NCBI GenBank assembly: GCA_025929655.1 | Contig: JAICPV010000163.1 | Location: 1-5,959, forward strand | Origin: Pyrinomonadaceae bacterium | Lineage (GTDB): Bacteria; Acidobacteriota; Blastocatellia; Pyrinomonadales; Pyrinomonadaceae | DNA length: 5,959 nt | Direction: 5' to 3' | Shown: positions 5,281-5,959 of the stretch, in pieces | Numbering within the stretch: the first letter of the stretch is position 1 | Layout of the letters: each line of letters begins with the position of its first letter | Made by a program: the position numbers and the translations under genes | Notes under the pieces: model-generated | Database searches by the model: none | Told to the model about the DNA's origin: nothing | Seen by the model: only the letters and a program-made list of their open reading frames with translations

Positions 5281-5856
5281 ATGACACGTTTCCACATCTC
5301 GAAGAGAATTAGTGCGATATTTGGTTGTTTCGTATTACTCGGCGCAGTCGGCTCGGCCGTCGCACAGGACAGTCCCCACGATGAATTGGAGGAATGGCAG
5401 AAAGCTAAACGCGAGGCCGCACGCGAGCATCGTGAGTATCTGAATAATCCTAAGAAAGGTAATTATCTGGATTGGCGGTCGGCGCAGCGAGATGCCAACC
5501 GCGAATATGAGGAATATTTGCTTGCGATCGAGGTATCGCAGCGATACCCGCGCGGTACCCGGACATGGGTCGTGGCGGACAGCGACGTTAACGACGAATA
5601 TCAGGAATGGCGGGCTGCTGCACGAGAGCGCGAACGCGAATACGCCGAATATAGGAGCAATCCCACGAGGGACAACTATTACGGTTGGCAGGATGCGATA
5701 GCCGACGAGCGGCGCGAATATCGGGAGTATCGCGCTTTAGTGCCTGTGAGCTATCGAACGGCCAGCAGGACCACCGTCAGTCGCAAGAAAGCCGTGACCC
5801 GGAGGGCGCCGGTCCGCAGAGTGGTCAGGTACGTGGAGACCTGCCAGTGCGATTAG
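5281..5856 (+). CDS. Secreted helical protein with four W-x2-A-x6-R-E-Y-x-E-Y repeats
   Basis: This is a 191-residue exported protein that I do not recognise. Residues 1-29 form a signal peptide (FHISKRISAIFGCFVLLGAVGSAVAQ, cleaved near AVA-QD). The mature part has two repeats of 50 residues (34-83 and 105-154) that share 23 of 50 positions. Each splits into two halves, giving four copies of the motif W-[QR]-x-A-x6-R-E-[YH]-x-E-Y, beginning at W39, W65, W110 and W136. Copies one and three run into an N-P turn (YLNNP, YRSNP), and copies two and four start after N-Y. The segments are very rich in Arg, Glu and Tyr and should form amphipathic helices. A 21-residue linker (84-104) joins the two repeats. 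The tail from about 156 is strongly basic (SRKKAVTRRAPVRRVVRY) and ends C-Q-C-D. The role is unknown; binding to an anionic partner such as cell-wall polymer or nucleic acid is only a guess from the charge. It has its own strong ribosome site and terminator. Confidence 0.88.
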   Translation: MTRFHISKRISAIFGCFVLLGAVGSAVAQDSPHDELEEWQKAKREAAREHREYLNNPKKGNYLDWRSAQRDANREYEEYLLAIEVSQRYPRGTRTWVVADSDVNDEYQEWRAAAREREREYAEYRSNPTRDNYYGWQDAIADERREYREYRALVPVSYRTASRTTVSRKKAVTRRAPVRRVVRYVETCQCD

Positions 5857-5879
5857 CGGCGGTTTCAATTTCGACAAAG

Positions 5880-5912
5880 AACGCTCGTTCCTCGCGGAAC
5901 GGGCGTTTTTTT
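5880..5912 (+). terminator. Intrinsic terminator of the repeat-protein gene
   Basis: A 12-bp stem (AACGCTCGTTCC, 5880-5891, with its partner at 5896-5907, one G-T pair) closes a TCGC tetraloop and runs into a T tract (5906-5912). It starts 23 bases after the stop codon. This is a clear rho-independent terminator. The remaining bases to the end of the window contain only a possible GTG start at 5943 after AAAAGGA, too short to judge. Confidence 0.94.
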
Positions 5913-5959
5913 GTTAAACGTTCAAATAAAAGGACGTTACCGGTGTATGCCTTTATTCC

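Noticed and set aside
5929..5959. Start of a further plus-strand gene (GTG at 5943 after AAAAGGA, or ATG at 5947)
   Set aside because: Only a few codons are available before the window ends, so coding potential cannot be judged.

Overview
The window looks like ordinary chromosomal DNA from an environmental Gram-negative bacterium. The best guess is Acidobacteriota (Blastocatellia/Pyrinomonadaceae-like). This rests on the style of the encoded proteins: a lipoprotein with an SP/AASP-rich linker, a PD40 propeller behind a jelly-roll-like domain, a secreted DUF4440-type protein with a GPRGGCYY tail, and a head-GIN (DUF2807) protein. No rRNA, tRNA or universal marker is present, so the assignment is tentative.

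Layout. Six genes lie on the minus strand and one on the plus strand. Reading the minus strand from right to left: a small cysteine-rich zinc-ribbon-like protein (5103-4870); a secreted DUF4440/NTF2-like protein whose start overlaps it by 11 bases (4880-4230); a 664-residue secreted beta-propeller protein (4024-2030); a small lipoprotein (1779-1324) with a clear terminator; a membrane-anchored head-GIN protein (1046-345) with a terminator; and a 61-residue hypothetical protein (220-35). Diverging from the zinc-ribbon gene, across a 177-base intergenic region with a dyad, is a plus-strand gene (5281-5856) for a secreted protein built from four copies of a W-x2-A-x6-R-E-Y-x-E-Y motif, followed by a strong intrinsic terminator.

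Non-coding structure. Two intergenic regions hold large palindromic elements. One (1131-1244) is a 114-base element with 28-base perfect inverted arms. The other (1877-1980) is a pair of abutting imperfect hairpins that shares the core CCCGCACGT and the string GTTGCT(C/G)TA with the first. They look like members of a REP/BIME or MITE-like family. Smaller structures are a 17-base tandem duplication next to a 14-base palindrome (4177-4220) and an inverted repeat upstream of the head-GIN gene (1083-1124).

How the genes work together. Only the zinc-ribbon/DUF4440 pair is arranged as an operon. The others are separated by 120 to 280 bases, several with their own ribosome binding sites and terminators, so they appear to be independent units. 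Five of the seven products are predicted to be exported or membrane-anchored, giving an envelope theme, but nothing shows that they form one pathway. I see no defence system, phage, transposase, CRISPR array or biosynthetic cluster. The most unusual items are the four-fold repeat protein and the palindromic elements.
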